Assembly (NCBI GenBank): GCA_030407005.1
Contig: JAUDYN010000002.1
Coordinates: 2,852,001-2,916,000, forward strand
Length of the DNA: 64,000 nucleotides
Reading direction: 5' to 3'
Source of the DNA: Desarmillaria ectypa
Taxonomy: Eukaryota; Basidiomycota; Agaricomycetes; Agaricales; Physalacriaceae
In this document: piece by piece, positions 11,171-23,805 of the stretch
How positions within the stretch are numbered: position 1 is the first letter of the stretch
How the letters are laid out: every line of letters begins with the position of its first letter
The notes under the pieces: generated by a model
Told to the model about the DNA's origin: nothing
The model's input: the letters and a program-made list of their open reading frames with translations, nothing else
Databases searched by the model: none
Position numbers and translations under genes: made by a program

Positions 11171-14100
11171 TTAGTTCGCATAAAGGGTACAAACGCGTGA
11201 CATCCCCTTCCCATACCCTTCCAACACCTTTTTCCGTGCATCAGACAGCTTTTTGGCTACATTCAACACAAAATCATGATCAAGCTTAAAAACCCATTCA
11301 ACAAGCTTCTGTGAAAAAAGAAAGACTACTGCCTACCTCTGACATCGTGACTTCAGCACATGAGTCCACAATAATTTTTCGTTCCTCGATAGTGCCTTCG
11401 TTCTCGCTCATCTTGACGAGTTGCGCTGACACGTCTCGAACGGCAGCAAGCACATGAGTTCGGATAGTTTTGAAGGACGCCACCAGCTAAAATAAATCAG
11501 GACACAGGTACCTCTTAATCATCAAGGGACGCCATACGTTTCCTAATTTGTGTATCTTAACGACAGAAGCTGGCTTGAACCTCAGAGTTTCAAGCATGAA
11601 CAGGATCAAAGCCTACAATAATGCGATCAGCAACTAGAGGCCACGTAAAGATGAGTACTATCACCTCCTGCATAAGAGCAGCAACAGCAAGCGCTTCAGT
11701 CGGAGAAGGCTGCCCTTTCACTTTCTCAAACCTTGCTTTCATATCTAGGGGTATCGTTGAGCCAGAAATATCTCATCAAGCAGACATCTATACCATCAAA
11801 GAACGTCGTTAGTTCCGCCGGAGCTTCAGTCACAGGAGGAGCTTCTTCGTCTTTCTTGTGGCCATTAGAGATACCGTCCAACACAGGAATCTCGATGCCC
11901 TTCAGCGGGTGACCCGTCTTGAGCTCTGTCTGTTTGGCAGCCTCGGCCAACACGACCGCCGGTGGTGGTCGAACATAATCGTGGTGTGGCTCTAGCCAAT
12001 CTGCTAGCGCATCGGCGTAACGGATGTAAGTTAACTCGTGTGGTGTCAACTAAGGACACATAACTTTAGCATATGTCAGCCCGAGAGGAAATGGCCACAC
12101 CTCCGATAGTTCCTCTTCGCTCCGCTGGCACAAACGCTCCTTCAGAGGAGACTGGTTGGCGTCTGGAATGTGCTTCGGACGGTCCCCGATGAGAAGTTTC
12201 TCTTCGACAGTTTCATCGAGGTCGCTTCCATGCTGGAAGGCCCTAACATACAGCTTTAAGAACGACCATAGCCAACCCAACTGATGATGGAAGTGAGTAA
12301 ATGTAGGTACAGATTTACCTGACGGCAACGTACCCCTTCTGGTTTTCCAAACAAGAGGGTCTGTTCGTTTAACGTTTGTTGGATTCGGGGTTGGTAATTA
12401 GGCAAGACTTTGTAGTCACGGTTGTCAAAGTGTTCTTAACATCCTGCATGAATGTCAAAGCACAACGCGACAAATACAACACTCACGGCGATCAAAAATG
12501 AATTTTGACTCAATGAGTTCCATATCGATAACATCGATGGAGACCGGCTCAAAAGCAAGCCTCATACGCGTATGCTCCAATTTCGAGATATCTCGTTGAA
12601 GAGAGCATTCCAGCCGGTTTTCAAATGATATGAATTCGGGAATCTGTTAATAACCATTAACAAATACCACAAATTGCGAGGAAGACGCGCACCTGAGAAT
12701 ACTTCTCTGATGTGAATGCTCGAACGATAAATTCCGGAGTCTGTTAAAGTATTAGTTTGAAATTTGGTGGCCGACAAGATTAATTACGTCTTGGGAGTTG
12801 TTGATATATATCTGGGAGGCTTCAATATACTCGCTCATAAGAGTTAGGTCTCCAGAGGGGGCCAAAGAGAATATTGATGATCGGGAGAAAAGAAAGTGAG
12901 ACAGTGTATCATTTTGAATCTGTTTAATCCGCATCGCACGGTAGTGCTCTAGGGCGAGTGATGGTGCGCCTACACACCATGTCATTCCCGTTCAGCCGAG
13001 CACTATAAAGGACACTTACCGAGTATCCGATATAGCCTGATCAGCATCAACCGTATCCGGAAAGACTGTTTACTTTGTGATGAAGCAAACTCGAGGAGGG
13101 AGACTGCATTTAGAAGATATTTTTCGTCTTTACTCAGGACCCACAAGCTGATAAAGGCGTGTCCGGCCAAAATAGCAAGATCATCGGCAGGTTGAAGTTC
13201 CGTAGTTGGCAGGTTCTTCCCTAGTTGAAGGCCCTCCAAATATTGTTTTGTGTAAAGAGTGGCGCGTGAGAGCTCTGCTTCTATCGTAAGATCAGATTGA
13301 GCAAGATTATAGCGCAGTAATTTGTGGCGATTCGTTGATCGTTGAAGTTCATTGATAGTCGTCTAACATTAGTTTGAGCGCATTGATTCACAACCAATAA
13401 AAAATCGCACAAGGGTGGAGGGAACGGATTTTAGGTACGACGTCCATCTTGATAAATCGTCGCGGTCTAGCTGGACATAAGGCAAGAGGTCCTCGAAACA
13501 ACACGCTTTGTCGCCAATTTTCTCGAAGTATTGCTGTATTAGGTCGACCATTCGAGTGGAATCTGTAAAAGTTTTTGTTCATCATTCACGCTGTAAAGCA
13601 TCGGACTTGCCTGTTGATAGACCGAACTGCTTGCACCGTTTTTCCAGTTCAAGAAGCGCAAGGAGTCCTGAGCGATCTCTTTTGCCATCCTGTTCCATGA
13701 TGTCGGTAAAGATATCCTTGACCCTGGAGCATTCAACAACAGTAGCATCTTTATCAGAATCCACAGTAGAAAAAGTCGCGTCGATGATAGCAAGGAATTC
13801 CAGCCAATTGCGATCCCTAAAGCAACAGTTTTAGCAAGTAGTGAGAGCAATTGAACAGTGCCTGTACTTCTTTTCGGTGATTAGTGTTTCGGCTCTGCTG
13901 CCTTCTTCTTTGAGTAGCCCTTTTAAACGGTAAATTTCACGTCTCATTTCATTGCATACGAGACTGGATCCACAAATATGGGCACCAATCTCGCTGTCTA
14001 GAAGCTTCATAGCTTCATCATAGAGCTTGAGCTCATGAAGGATGGAGAGATGGAGGTGAAATCGGTCAGCACTGTGGAAGGAGGGTGTCGGCGAGGAAGA

Positions 14101-14888
14101 GATGAGTCTGTTAGCGAGTTGATAGAGAACAGGGCGCATTGTAGCCGGCGTTGATATGTCATTTGCCTGTCGGTACGCGTTTATTGAATCGGGTTGGCGT
14201 ATACTGGTTACCCACCTGTAGGACGGCGCTCATTACGCTCCAATACAAATATCGATCTTCTTGGAATGTTTTGTACAGCTTAGTTGCAATCTAACGCGAA
14301 AAAACGTTGAGACACCAACAGTCTCGTGAACGGCGTCGCACCTGTTGAGCAGACTTCCAATGACCGGCGCGAACATTGGACAAGAATGTTTGGGCACCTA
14401 GATCTTCGTTGGTAGGCTCTTTTTTGAATGCCTCCTCGAACATGACGACAGTATCTCTGTCTAGCAAAGGAGCATCTAGCCAATTCGTCCGGTAATGATT
14501 CTGTGGACTCACGTCGACCCAACCCGCGGAGAACATGCATCATGGCGGTCAAAACGCCATCGTCAGTCGGCTTACCTGCAAGCACCTCGTCGCAAAGGAC
14601 CAACGATTCCTCGACCTTTTGGGATCGGACTAGTGCCAAAGCTTTCAATGCCTTTTCGAGTTTTAGCATTGTCTCTTATCGAAAGGTGAAAACGAAAACC
14701 GAACGCACCTTTACAAGTTCATTTTTGGGCTGTTTTTTTAGTATCTTGTTGCACGTTACAATGGCTGACTTGTTCGAACCAGTATCGAGAGCATCTGCGG
14801 TGGGATTAACATTGGAAGTGCTGGACAAATTCGACCGTGACTGCTGACCATAGATTGGGCGAACCTGACGATCAAGTGCACTCGACAT
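11171..14888 (-). CDS. NAA25: NatB N-terminal acetyltransferase auxiliary subunit
   Basis: NAA25 (yeast Mdm20) is the TPR-repeat scaffold that anchors the NatB catalytic subunit NAA20 to ribosomes for co-translational acetylation of Met-Asp/Glu/Asn/Gln starts. The N-terminus reads MSSALDRQVRPIYGQQ, then a TPR-like helix pair ending CNKILKKQPKNELVK and ALKALALVRSQKVEESLVL, then LAGKPTDDGVLTAMMHVLRG, as in human NAA25. A central exon has QQYFEKIGDKACCFEDLLPY, matching the conserved KFGDKPCCFTDL segment. The C-terminal exons include LTPHELTYIRYADALADWLE and end DARKKVLEGYGKGMSRVCTL. About a dozen introns split it; total length is near that of the family (over 900 residues). It diverges from NCE101. 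Confidence 0.8.
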
Positions 14889-15140
14889 TCGCTATAAAAC
14901 AAGCAGCAAAGAGGAACAGGATGGCAACAGTAAGGACAATAGTGACGAAGATGTCGCGACAACTGAAAGAGAGAGATGGTCCCGGCCCGAATTTTTTTCG
15001 GGTTTCCGTTTGCTGCCGATCGCGACCACCACGAGACCCCCACACCTGACAAATACCACCATCCTGCCTCGCTAAGGTATCTCTATTCATTGTTCATCTC
15101 TCTCCCTTGGCTGACCGGGAATATTGCCCAGACCACGGGC

Positions 15141-15388
15141 ATGCCGCCTGTCCTACTTTCTCGGTGATGCACGCTGCGAACATATAATCTGTCAGGGCTG
15201 ACACGTCCAATAGCGGTCTTGACCCGTTGCTTGGAGTCTTCACCGGCGTTCTTGCCTACTATCTCTACGAAACACATCCCCGAACGGGACTTCCGGAAGA
15301 GCAAAGATTGATGGAGCTCGCACGATGGAAGATGGACAAGTGGAGGCAGGAGAAGCTCGCCAAAGGGGGCAGTGTCGTCGATGCGTGA
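15141..15388 (+). CDS. NCE101: NCE101-type non-classical export protein
   Basis: A complete two-exon gene for a 65-residue protein. Exon 1 encodes MPPVLLSR; a 50-nt intron (15164-15213, branch CTGAC) follows; exon 2 encodes LDPLLGVFTGVLAYYLYETH then PRTGLPEEQRLMELARWK and a basic tail ending GGSVVDA. The YLYETHPRT block with one N-terminal hydrophobic segment is typical of fungal NCE101, a small membrane protein first linked in yeast to export of leaderless proteins. The molecular role is poorly known. It shares a 252-nt divergent promoter region with NAA25. Confidence 0.8.
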
Positions 15389-16490
15389 ATTTGTCTTAGA
15401 CGGATATTATCGATATTGCATTCGAGAATCGAGATAACACCGAGCGTAAATAACCCTACGTTGGCACAGGACATCCACTTCAAGGTCTGGAAGTTCTCTG
15501 TGTCAAATTCTGGACAGCATGTATTTACTTTTCGTGCTAAGTATGTTCCAGTGACCCTGACTTTTTACTCAGACAGAATGGAGTGCAATCATTTAAATAC
15601 CTATACCTATGTATACGACTTCGTATTGTATCTTATTTCGACGATGCTCGCCGTCGCAATCCAAATAGGCTCTGCAAGCAAGAAACAGCAATGTTGATGA
15701 TTCCAAAACAGCTTGCAGCCGTTTTCTCCGGTCTTTTGAACGTCCAATAAAAGCTGAAGTCGCTGTCATAGTACCGTTCTTTAGTGCTCTATTGTGGCGC
15801 AAATAAGCTCGGCTCGCCTTCGTGCACCGTCCTCAGCCTGCTTTAGAAAAGGTACTGCGGCTCACTTCACCTTGGAGCAGTGGTCAATACCCGCAATGAC
15901 CCATTCATCTGTAGACCATTGCGAAGCAGCCTTGAAAAGACCATAAGGGCAAGGATCATTCTGCTAGGTCTACTGCAAAACGAGCGGCTCGAAAACACTA
16001 TCAGCCGTCAGTCCGATGCTCGCTACGTGATACTAATGCCCTGCACAAGAACCGTCCGTTTATTATTGGCCTGCCACAGCTCTGACTCTGTATCAAACTG
16101 TCGATGTTTCTTCTTGAACCGAGGCCGTCATTAGATTTCGTCATGGTGTGTAGCTCAACTGATTATACAGGTCATTCACAATCTGCAATCTGCAAGCTCG
16201 CACTCGCATAGACGACAGCGCCACCCGTCTTATAAAGTGATCGGTTCAAAAATATTGAGCGTAACCAGGTCGTTACCCTGTAGTTTCGGCTCTCTATGTT
16301 GTGTGCGTGCATCGGACGCATGAGACATGGTCTCGTACTTACGCCCCCTTCTGAATAAGTGACGTTTGACTGACAAGGATCTGGACTACGAGGACTACGA
16401 GAGTGCAGAGCTTCCCAACGAGCCTTTTTTGACAGATCACGCAGTGTTATCTACTACGCCACTGGCATCCGGCACCGTCTTCCCGCCGCG
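15389..16490. other. Intergenic, nothing recognised
   Basis: No convincing coding or RNA gene. Short open frames on both strands lack motifs. The last part is the promoter of the small secreted protein gene that starts at 16588. Confidence 0.5.
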
Positions 16491-16497
16491 TATAAAT
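16491..16497 (+). promoter_or_regulatory. TATA box of small secreted protein gene
   Basis: TATAAAT lies 97 nt before the ATG at 16588 and favours that start over the earlier Met of the longer open frame at 16366. Confidence 0.45.
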
Positions 16498-16587
16498 ACA
16501 GTTCTCGCAGGTTGTGCCATAGCCACTCTTCTTTCCTTTCAGTCCTATCTGTATAAAGCTACTGCTTCTGCCAGTGAGCGATCAGAA

Positions 16588-16961
16588 ATGTTTCCCCAAC
16601 CACACGCTCTGCTTGCATTGGCGCTCTTTTTCCGGCCCTTCTTTGTCTCGCAGACAGAAGCCAAGTCCTTAACACTGAGCGGGAACCAGTATTACTGCTG
16701 CCAAGCCTCGTGGATCGTAAGTTTTTTTTTTCCCTTTTCTTTTCGCAGACTAATGATCACGCGGTTAGGAGGATCAAGAAATTTTCGGACAAGATTGTGT
16801 GCAGTATTCTTGTGACGCAGTCCACGAGCTATGCTGCAGCAGTGTCGTTGAGGTATGTGACGTCTCATCTCATGTTACACCCGTCACTGACGAACACCTT
16901 CAAGAACAACACCGTGACGAACTGCACTCCATACGATTCCACTGTTCCGTGCCAGCAGTAG
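16588..16961 (+). CDS. Small secreted cysteine-rich protein
   Basis: Not a recognised family. The first exon encodes MFPQPHALLALALFFRPFF then VSQTEAKSL, a clear signal peptide, then NQYYCCQASWI. Removing an intron from 16719 (GTAAGT) to the AG at 16803 and a second one (GTATGTGACG...CTTCAAG) gives YSCDAVHELCCSSVVE and then NNTVTNCTPYDSTVPCQQ stop. The mature peptide of about 55-60 residues would hold seven cysteines in the pattern CC-C-CC-C-C. This differs from the hydrophobin pattern C-CC-C-C-CC-C. Using the first AG for intron 1 also gives an open frame but with fewer cysteines. A secreted effector-like or surface protein is possible; no function is claimed. Confidence 0.45.
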
Positions 16962-18904
16962 GGGAACCTTCATTCCCCTTCGGTCACCACCTATTACACC
17001 GGAAGCGAATACGATTCATCTTCGCTTCAACATCCCGCCTTCTTTCTCCACTAATCAGAAAAATCGCGGCGACTGGATTTTTTGTATTGTAATGCCAGGC
17101 CGCCGAACGTCGTGTCATTACATACTGCATAACGTAGCGGCGACTCGTGGCGGTTGTAGAAAGCCAAGGTAGATGGACCGCATGCATTAGTATGAAAAAG
17201 AGCTGTACATATCGAAGACTTCGTTGTACGATCAAGGCTCCATGTCGTTCATAGGCTGTTTTTTAGGGTGGCTTAGGGAAAGCCATAGATCCTACTAGTG
17301 TCGTGCATAGTGTACATAATTGAATATGCTTGTTGTCATAGGAAAGTGCCAAATGGTAATATTGGCGTTTAATATCATTTACTTATGATTCGAAGATATC
17401 GACCCGGCTGTCGGATCCGATTTCTCTACAAGAAAGGTAGCCCGTAAGTACGTTTCTCGACCCCAGTCTCAGGTTCATCCAGCATTTACAGAAACTTCCC
17501 ACATCTTACGGCCACCAAGTTGCCGAATATCCATCAGAATAGCAGACTGATATTACTAGTACTTAGCCTTAGCTATAGTACCAGATCCTCTGTTATTCCT
17601 ACTTTTGGTGATATATCTTTCAGCCTTCGCCGTCTCTTCCATTTTCAGCAACCGAGTCACGCTCTATGCAAATGCACAACGTGAAATCATGATGCACGTC
17701 GCTTCACTGCCCTTGGTGCCAAAGTTTGAATTAGCGTTGAGCGCCGTCTGAGATGTAATGTTGGTCTAGGCCAACGTTAAAGCACATGAATGTAATCATC
17801 GATGTTGAACTGGACATTCTAATCAGTCATCGGCTTTGAACGAACATTCGATACTGACCCGAAAGCCCTATTAGCGTAGACAAGGAAGAACGCATGCGAC
17901 ACCAATTGCTCGTGCATAGACAGTGAGTGAGCTCACAACTCACAGACCGTAACGTTGTCTCGTAAGTAGATCTGCGGAGCTAAATAAGACACTATATCGC
18001 TCACAACGTTAGATTAGAATGTAGATGTAGAATATAGCAACCAGGGCAATTCGCCACACCAAAGAAAACATCTTGATGATCTTACTGATGGCAGGAGTCA
18101 TTCGCCACGCCATCATTATAAACGAGATGGGCGCTCATGTAAGCCCAAGACAGCGCCCTAGAAACACGGAGTTGCTCCAGGATGGGATCATGCAGAACAA
18201 TAGGTTCGGACTCGACCCCGTCGATGAAGCCATTCAGAATAACCGCCGACGCTCACGGCAAAGTGTAACTGAAGTCGCAATTTACAGGTCTTTGGACAGT
18301 GCTCAGTGTTTGGCCACCGTGCGTGAACAAATCTACCGCAACGAAAGGTCAGTGTAACACTTCTGATCATTTGCGTCGTAACGGCAGCAACCTGTCTACT
18401 CTTTCTTCGAGGGCTGTAAGCTCTCCTTGTTGGAAGGCACTCGAAATTCGAATGAAGAGCGGTTGAGACGAACAATCCTGAAGAACGGTAGAAGATGAAC
18501 AATTCCACAAACGCACCCTTTTGGATGCCATTCCGAGCTTGATGAACATTGATACATGTTCGGACATTGAATGCCTTGTCAATACAATTTGATCAGGGCC
18601 GCTCCCTCTCGCCACAAGATATGCTTCGCGGATACGTAGATCGCCCGCTACGTATATAGGGTTAGAAATGATAAATTATCATGCAGGGAAATAAAAACCT
18701 CGTTCAACTCGTTGTCTACTATTGCGTGATTAGCTTGCTTTGAAGCCACGTCTGCTTGAACGGGTCCTGAGTCCAGGCAAAGACCTCGCGATTAGCAGTG
18801 AATGATTATGAATTGTTATTAATCACATAAAATACAACGGCCTTCTCGTTCGAATTCATAGACGTACATACGACGAAGCCAACACATCTTTCTATTCGGG
18901 ATAT
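16962..18904. other. Intergenic, nothing recognised
   Basis: Almost 2 kb with only short frames. A plus-strand frame at 18073-18357 and a minus-strand frame at 18367-18615 have no motif and no good splice partners. No tRNA, repeat or regulatory cluster was seen. Confidence 0.45.
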
Positions 18905-19521
18905 CTATGCCGTAGCAGGAACTGTGGCCGGAGCTTCAGCTAAACGAGATTGTCAAACAGATCCGCTTAACACGTACACATAGAGAAAAACCTACTGTTA
19001 GTCTCCGCAGGCGACGAGGCCCCAGTAGCTGCACCTTCAGCTTTAACTGCTTTATCGATGAGATCCTATAGAAGGTATCAGTGACGGCACCCTGGGAGAA
19101 AATAACAACTCGTACCAGAAGGTTCTTGGGAATGGCACCCAGCGATGTCCCTATCTTGTTTCCATCCTTGAATGCAATGAAAGTGGGCATCTACCGGCCG
19201 TGGTGAGAAGAAAATTGATATAGATTACGTGCGATTCTCACCGAAGATACTTGCAGCTCGTCCATGATGTCGGGCTGCTCATCGGCATCGACCGTGTAGA
19301 AGTCAACACCAGCAAATTCAGGCTTTTCCGAAAGTTTCTTGAAGACTGGTCCAATCATCTTGCAAGGGCCGCACCATGTTGCCCAAAAATCAATGACAAC
19401 TGGCTTGGGACTGTCAATCTGGATGGATTAACATTGTTATGGTCCTGACGGTGGTAGTGGGGTCCACTGTACGCACAATCTTCCTGAATTCCTGAAGAGA
19501 AGTGATTGCCTGAGGGGCCAT
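18905..19521 (-). CDS. Thioredoxin
   Basis: A classical small thioredoxin, a dithiol-disulfide oxidoreductase. Exon 1 encodes [16 protein letters not shown]. After a 58-nt intron come [20 protein letters not shown] with the WCGPC active site, [20 protein letters not shown] and [14 protein letters not shown] further intron leads to [14 protein letters not shown], with the cis-Pro of the MPTF motif, and GAIPKNLL. Two more exons supply the last helix ([11 protein letters not shown]) and an Ala/Pro-rich tail ending APATVPATA. Four introns in about 0.6 kb. Length fits the family except for the short extra tail. Probably cytosolic, since no targeting peptide is visible. Confidence 0.9.
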
Positions 19522-19779
19522 TGCGGTGGTGATGTTGGTAAATGGTAAAGAGGTGATGGGAGTTTTGATGTTGAATCGATGCGGCGAATGCTGGGTCGAC
19601 TGTTAACTTCATCATGGTGAGCAATACTTACGGTCACGTGGAATGACTAATCGTAATCGATGAGCACATCGGTTATTAAGTTTTTCCTTGCCAATTTCGG
19701 AATCCCGGCAGAAGCCTTCCAGTCGTCCTCGACTGGCCCCACCCATTGCTTGCCCTTAGGTTCAGAGCACAGCGTACAC

Positions 19780-20025
19780 TGCACTAAAATTCAAATATTT
19801 TTTACCCCTAAATACACAGAAAATATTCAGCATTTTTGTAGAAAAAAAACTATATACATATTTAGAACTCTTCATTTCAATTGGCAAATTTTGCAGAAAA
19901 CAGTGAAATTTTTTAAAAAGATTTTAGTACTTTTTTCAATTAAAAAAAACTATGAAGAGGCTTTGCATATTTTCTATGTATTCATAGGTAAAAATCCAAT
20001 TCTCTTTCATCCAGTGGTATGAATA
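19780..20025. other. AT-rich island
   Basis: A 240-nt stretch dominated by A and T homopolymer runs, unlike the balanced composition on either side. The open frame crossing it (19660-20022) is Phe/Lys/Ile-rich, as expected from composition. It could be a mitochondrial DNA insertion, a transposon remnant or a mutated repeat; none is shown. The flanks from 19522 and up to 20441 hold no recognised gene. Confidence 0.4.
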
Positions 20026-20441
20026 CTCAAAGCGACTGACAAATACGTCCCAAGATAAAATCAACTATATCCGTGTGAAACGAAACGTACTTATCATTGA
20101 ATTCTCCTGTATTAAATAATATCAGTATTTTTCAGTTAAGTATTGTGCATCCACTGGTTTCCGCGTTGATGATTAACGTTCAAGATTCAGGACGTGCCTT
20201 CCGTCCTGCCCCCCAAACAGATGAAGGCCCATGAACTGTTTGCTACTTAGCCGGAATATATCAAGAAATAATTCTATCACGTGGGATAAATCGTTACTCC
20301 CAAAGTGATATGATCTCCTTCGGCGATCTCCGATTTTTTTTCTTCGCAAGTACCACGACCACGCCAAAATGCACTTGATGTACACTCTAGATGCGGAGGG
20401 AAACAGAGTGTATACTCTAAAAGTGGGTCCTGATATTCTAT

Positions 20442-20822
20442 TTAGAACCAACACACAGACTGACCTTCCCGGTTAGAAAGTTACAGACACTGGGAAAATC
20501 ACAAAGTCGGCTCACCCTGGTAGCTACGAGCAGCCATGTTTTGTGCAACGACGTGCTCAAGCTTTCTTGTAGCGAGGTTTTCGCCAGACGACAAGTTCTC
20601 AAGGCACCGTGTCACCATTAAAAAGCGTTATGGCGTACTTTTGACGCAGCTACCAGCGAAACCCTTGTAAGGGCGACTTGATGAAATTCGTTTGCATTGA
20701 GCTTCCATTGGTTGCTCTCTGGGGAAGGTGGAGGTAGGCTTTGGGGAGGGCGCAACAGGAAATACTCTCACATATTCCGGTGTAGAGATTGGTACACGGA
20801 TCCACGACGACGATCCTGTCAT
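20442..20822 (-). CDS. Small conserved-looking protein, unknown function
   Basis: Not recognised. Exon 1 encodes [17 protein letters not shown]. Splicing from GTGAGAG to CCAGAG joins [20 protein letters not shown] then LVAASK. A second intron (GTACGCC...CTTGAG) joins [20 protein letters not shown] then MAARSYQG. A third (GTGAGCC...CTAACCGGGAAG) leads to a short end at the TAA 20442-20444. The product is about 77 residues, mostly helical in look, with no membrane segment. Three introns keeping one frame give modest support. The acceptor of intron 1 (AGAG) is an unsure choice. Confidence 0.4.
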
Positions 20823-21128
20823 TGTGATAGTGTTATGTTGGGGACAAGATACCTATATACAGTGATGGGTATTATGATACAGTTTTTGCAATTTAGCTTG
20901 TGTTGTGAATGTATAGCAGGTGATGATAGCGATAAGTACTTCCCCCCCCACAGTGACAAGAAATGCGGAGCGAATAGGTAATTGACGTGAAGATCTATAA
21001 CGGCGGTTATATTAGCGCGCCGCCAATAGAGAAGGTGGGAACTCACTGTAGATGGGTGATGGTATAAATGAGCCCGCTCAGAGGAGATTGGCGCGTTCCA
21101 AAATGCGCGAGAGAATCACAAAAACCTT

Positions 21129-21562
21129 TTAAAATGTTAGCCATACAAGTAGGGGGAAGGCGACGTATAAACACACGATAAGAATGACAGCCATCCATCT
21201 CCAGCCTTCACCGCCTTCAGACTTTTTCTCCCGTGCTTCATCTTGACGTATCTAGAAGGTAGAACCAAATTGGCCAAAAAGCCCCCACAGAACTAAAGAC
21301 ATACTTGCCATAGCGGCTGCAGCTATGATAGTCAGGTTGGAGCCTTGGCGCTAGAGAGAGCGCCAGCCATAAGTGTAAGTCCATGGCTAGATAATAGGAA
21401 ACTGACCGGTAGAGGGAGGTCGACGACGAACGGGGGACCGTACCTAGGATATGGGTGAAAGCGACGCATATGGGAGCGCCTGTAGGCTGGAGCCCTAAGC
21501 TGAGATGCCTGGCGGTCAAAGTTTCTAGCTGTATATGGTGGAGGGGGGAAACTATCGTTCAT
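21129..21562 (-). CDS. Small C-terminal-anchored membrane protein
   Basis: Family not recognised. Exon 1 encodes MNDSFPPPPYTARNFDRQAS, then an Arg/Tyr/Pro-rich stretch. An intron from GTCAGT leads to RQGSNLTIIAAAAMA. A 63-nt intron (GTATGT...GTCAAG) leads to NEAREKKSEGGEGWRW and a C-terminal transmembrane helix MAVILIVCLYVAFPLLVWLT ending in F and TAA. The charged segment directly before one terminal helix suggests a tail-anchored protein of about 105 residues. Splice choices were made to keep one frame, so the middle is uncertain. Confidence 0.4.
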
Positions 21563-23805
21563 TGTGGTGATGGGGGGAGAAAAAAGTAAGTGAAAGCCTC
21601 TTTCTCGCCTCGAACCCTTAAATAAGGAGACCGAAGTCTGAATTTGGTTATGCAAATACACTTTTTGCAGTGGGAACTTTGTGAAGCATACGCAAACAAA
21701 ATGCAGGGAAGTCCACCAACGAGCGATTCGTGAAGGTGTGGGCACCGGTGAGTTCAGTCGATACTCCGCATAAGTTTCGAAGTATTGAGAGAACGCGGTA
21801 GAATTACAGGTCCAAGGTGCAGGATTTCAGTTATTGGCGTCCTCTCGGTGTCGGCTGTGTTCTCGTGCTTGCCGATGTTCGAACTTCCAGATTAACGGCG
21901 CGTCCTAGAGCATCGGACTGGCTGTTGTATACCTACGCCCTTCTTGGATTGAACTCGGCGCTCGTCGGCTAGCGGCCTATTTCTTGATGTTTGCTGCCTT
22001 TGGTGCCTAAGCTCAGTTCCTTGCGACTCGTGAGACCTATATGGGCATTCGAGGATCATGTGATCAAACAATAACGCGCCATCCTTTAATGCTAAATTGT
22101 CAAGAAATGACTCGGTATGTTTCATCCATATCACTCGCTCGTGAAATTGAAACTGATGACTGCAAGTCCGAGTAGTACACGGAGGAGATATCAGAACAAG
22201 CAAGAGAGGCAGTTCCTGTGAGGGCCCAGAATTCGGATATCAACGCGTCACATCTCGTGAAACCATTCCTGAGGACGTCAACTCGTCAGCAGAAGAATCT
22301 ACAAGGGGTGGATATTTTCATCAATCAACGCAAAGGAGAATCTAATGGTCAAAAGAGTTAACTCACTGCGGAACTGTGTACTCCTTGCTCTCAGCCTGTC
22401 ATGAACGACGACTCTATCAAGTCACTGTCGTTCCCATGGAAGACTCAAATGAAACGTATTTAGGGCCTCTCCCGAATACGAGATAATGTTCTCGATAAGG
22501 CCGCAAGGGTGATACAGCTTGCGACCTTGTAATCGTCCCGTTACCAGATGCCTTCCTGGACAAGAGCCTTCTCGCTCCAATGGGATCCTCAAAATGCCAA
22601 AGTTCGACCTGGAAGACTGAGCAAAGACATCTGCTGTTTTTGCGACCTGAGTGGTGAATTGCGCAAGCCTTGACGCAAGAAGCTGATGTCGAGCGAAAGA
22701 TACTGAAGTACTTCAATACAAGACTGCAGTAAAGGTGTCATCATGCTGGTCATCATTCAGCGATAGACGATGATGAACGTCGAGGACGAGCTTGAATCGA
22801 GTGGCTGCACCTATCAACGTCAAATAAATCGAATTTCAACGCAGATAAATGACAATTACATTGTCCCTTATTCCAAATCCTTTGGATGCTCATCGCTAGC
22901 TCCCTATCTCTCTCTTTCAATGCCCCAATTGCTGACAATTGTTATTAATTTTTATTCGGCACAAAGAGGATAGAAATTGCTGAATTCGCAGAATTGACAA
23001 TGGAATTTTTTTGAACCGTGGAAAGTACTCGATAAGTCGTCCTTTTTGGAGGCCAGGTGTCTTTTGCGATACTGAACATCGTTGACGCCAACGTTCCGAT
23101 GAAGAATATTGAAGAATAAACGACCTTTCTCCGCCATTGTTCTCCCAACTAAGACAGAAATTTGATCGCTCATTGTTCCCCCATTCCTTCTGCTGTTCTT
23201 TATCAACGTATATCAACGCTAACCTCCTTTCTATTCTCCCCCAGGCTCGCCTGACCTGGATTCAGTTTGGCGACGTTACCCTACAAAAGCAAATCCGTCA
23301 ATTTTGGGAATCTGACATGTAGGCAATTCGTGCCTGTATCGGCATGCCAGTGGGTCGTCGGGGCTCGTCTTTCGATGCAGGAACTGGTTTACGCTGATGG
23401 AATTGTCTAGAGCACATTCTGGATGCAACCGTGTCGACGTTTTAACGAATGGCCCGTAAACATCCCGCTTGAATTCATTGCTTTTCACCCTCAATCACAT
23501 AGAGTCACGCCGGTTTCTTTCTTGAACCAATCACCTCCCCCACCCCCAGCAAAGCAAAGTGCAAAGGCGTTCCTAACGATATCGGCAGTGGGCGAGGAGT
23601 TGATGGTCGTATGCTATTCCGATTGATAGAGATCAAATATCGTTATCCACATGATTTACCTCCCCTCCATGCTCCCACAGGGGTCCACCATATCCTTGAT
23701 ACATTCCTAGCAGATAGCAGACCGCTTGTCGTATACGACAACTCATACCATCATGAAGATTCTATTATTCGAATGCTATTGTAACATCACACCGGTCAAC
23801 AATTT
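21563..23805. other. Intergenic, nothing recognised
   Basis: About 2.2 kb with only short overlapping frames on both strands. None has a known motif or spliced continuation I can support. No RNA gene or clear repeat was seen. Confidence 0.4.

Noticed and set aside
16366..16587. Longer N-terminus for the small secreted protein
   Set aside because: A TATA box lies inside it and the signal peptide begins at 16588, so the upstream part is probably promoter and leader.
16588..16961. Hydrophobin
   Set aside because: The cysteine order CC-C-CC-C-C does not match C-CC-C-C-CC-C.
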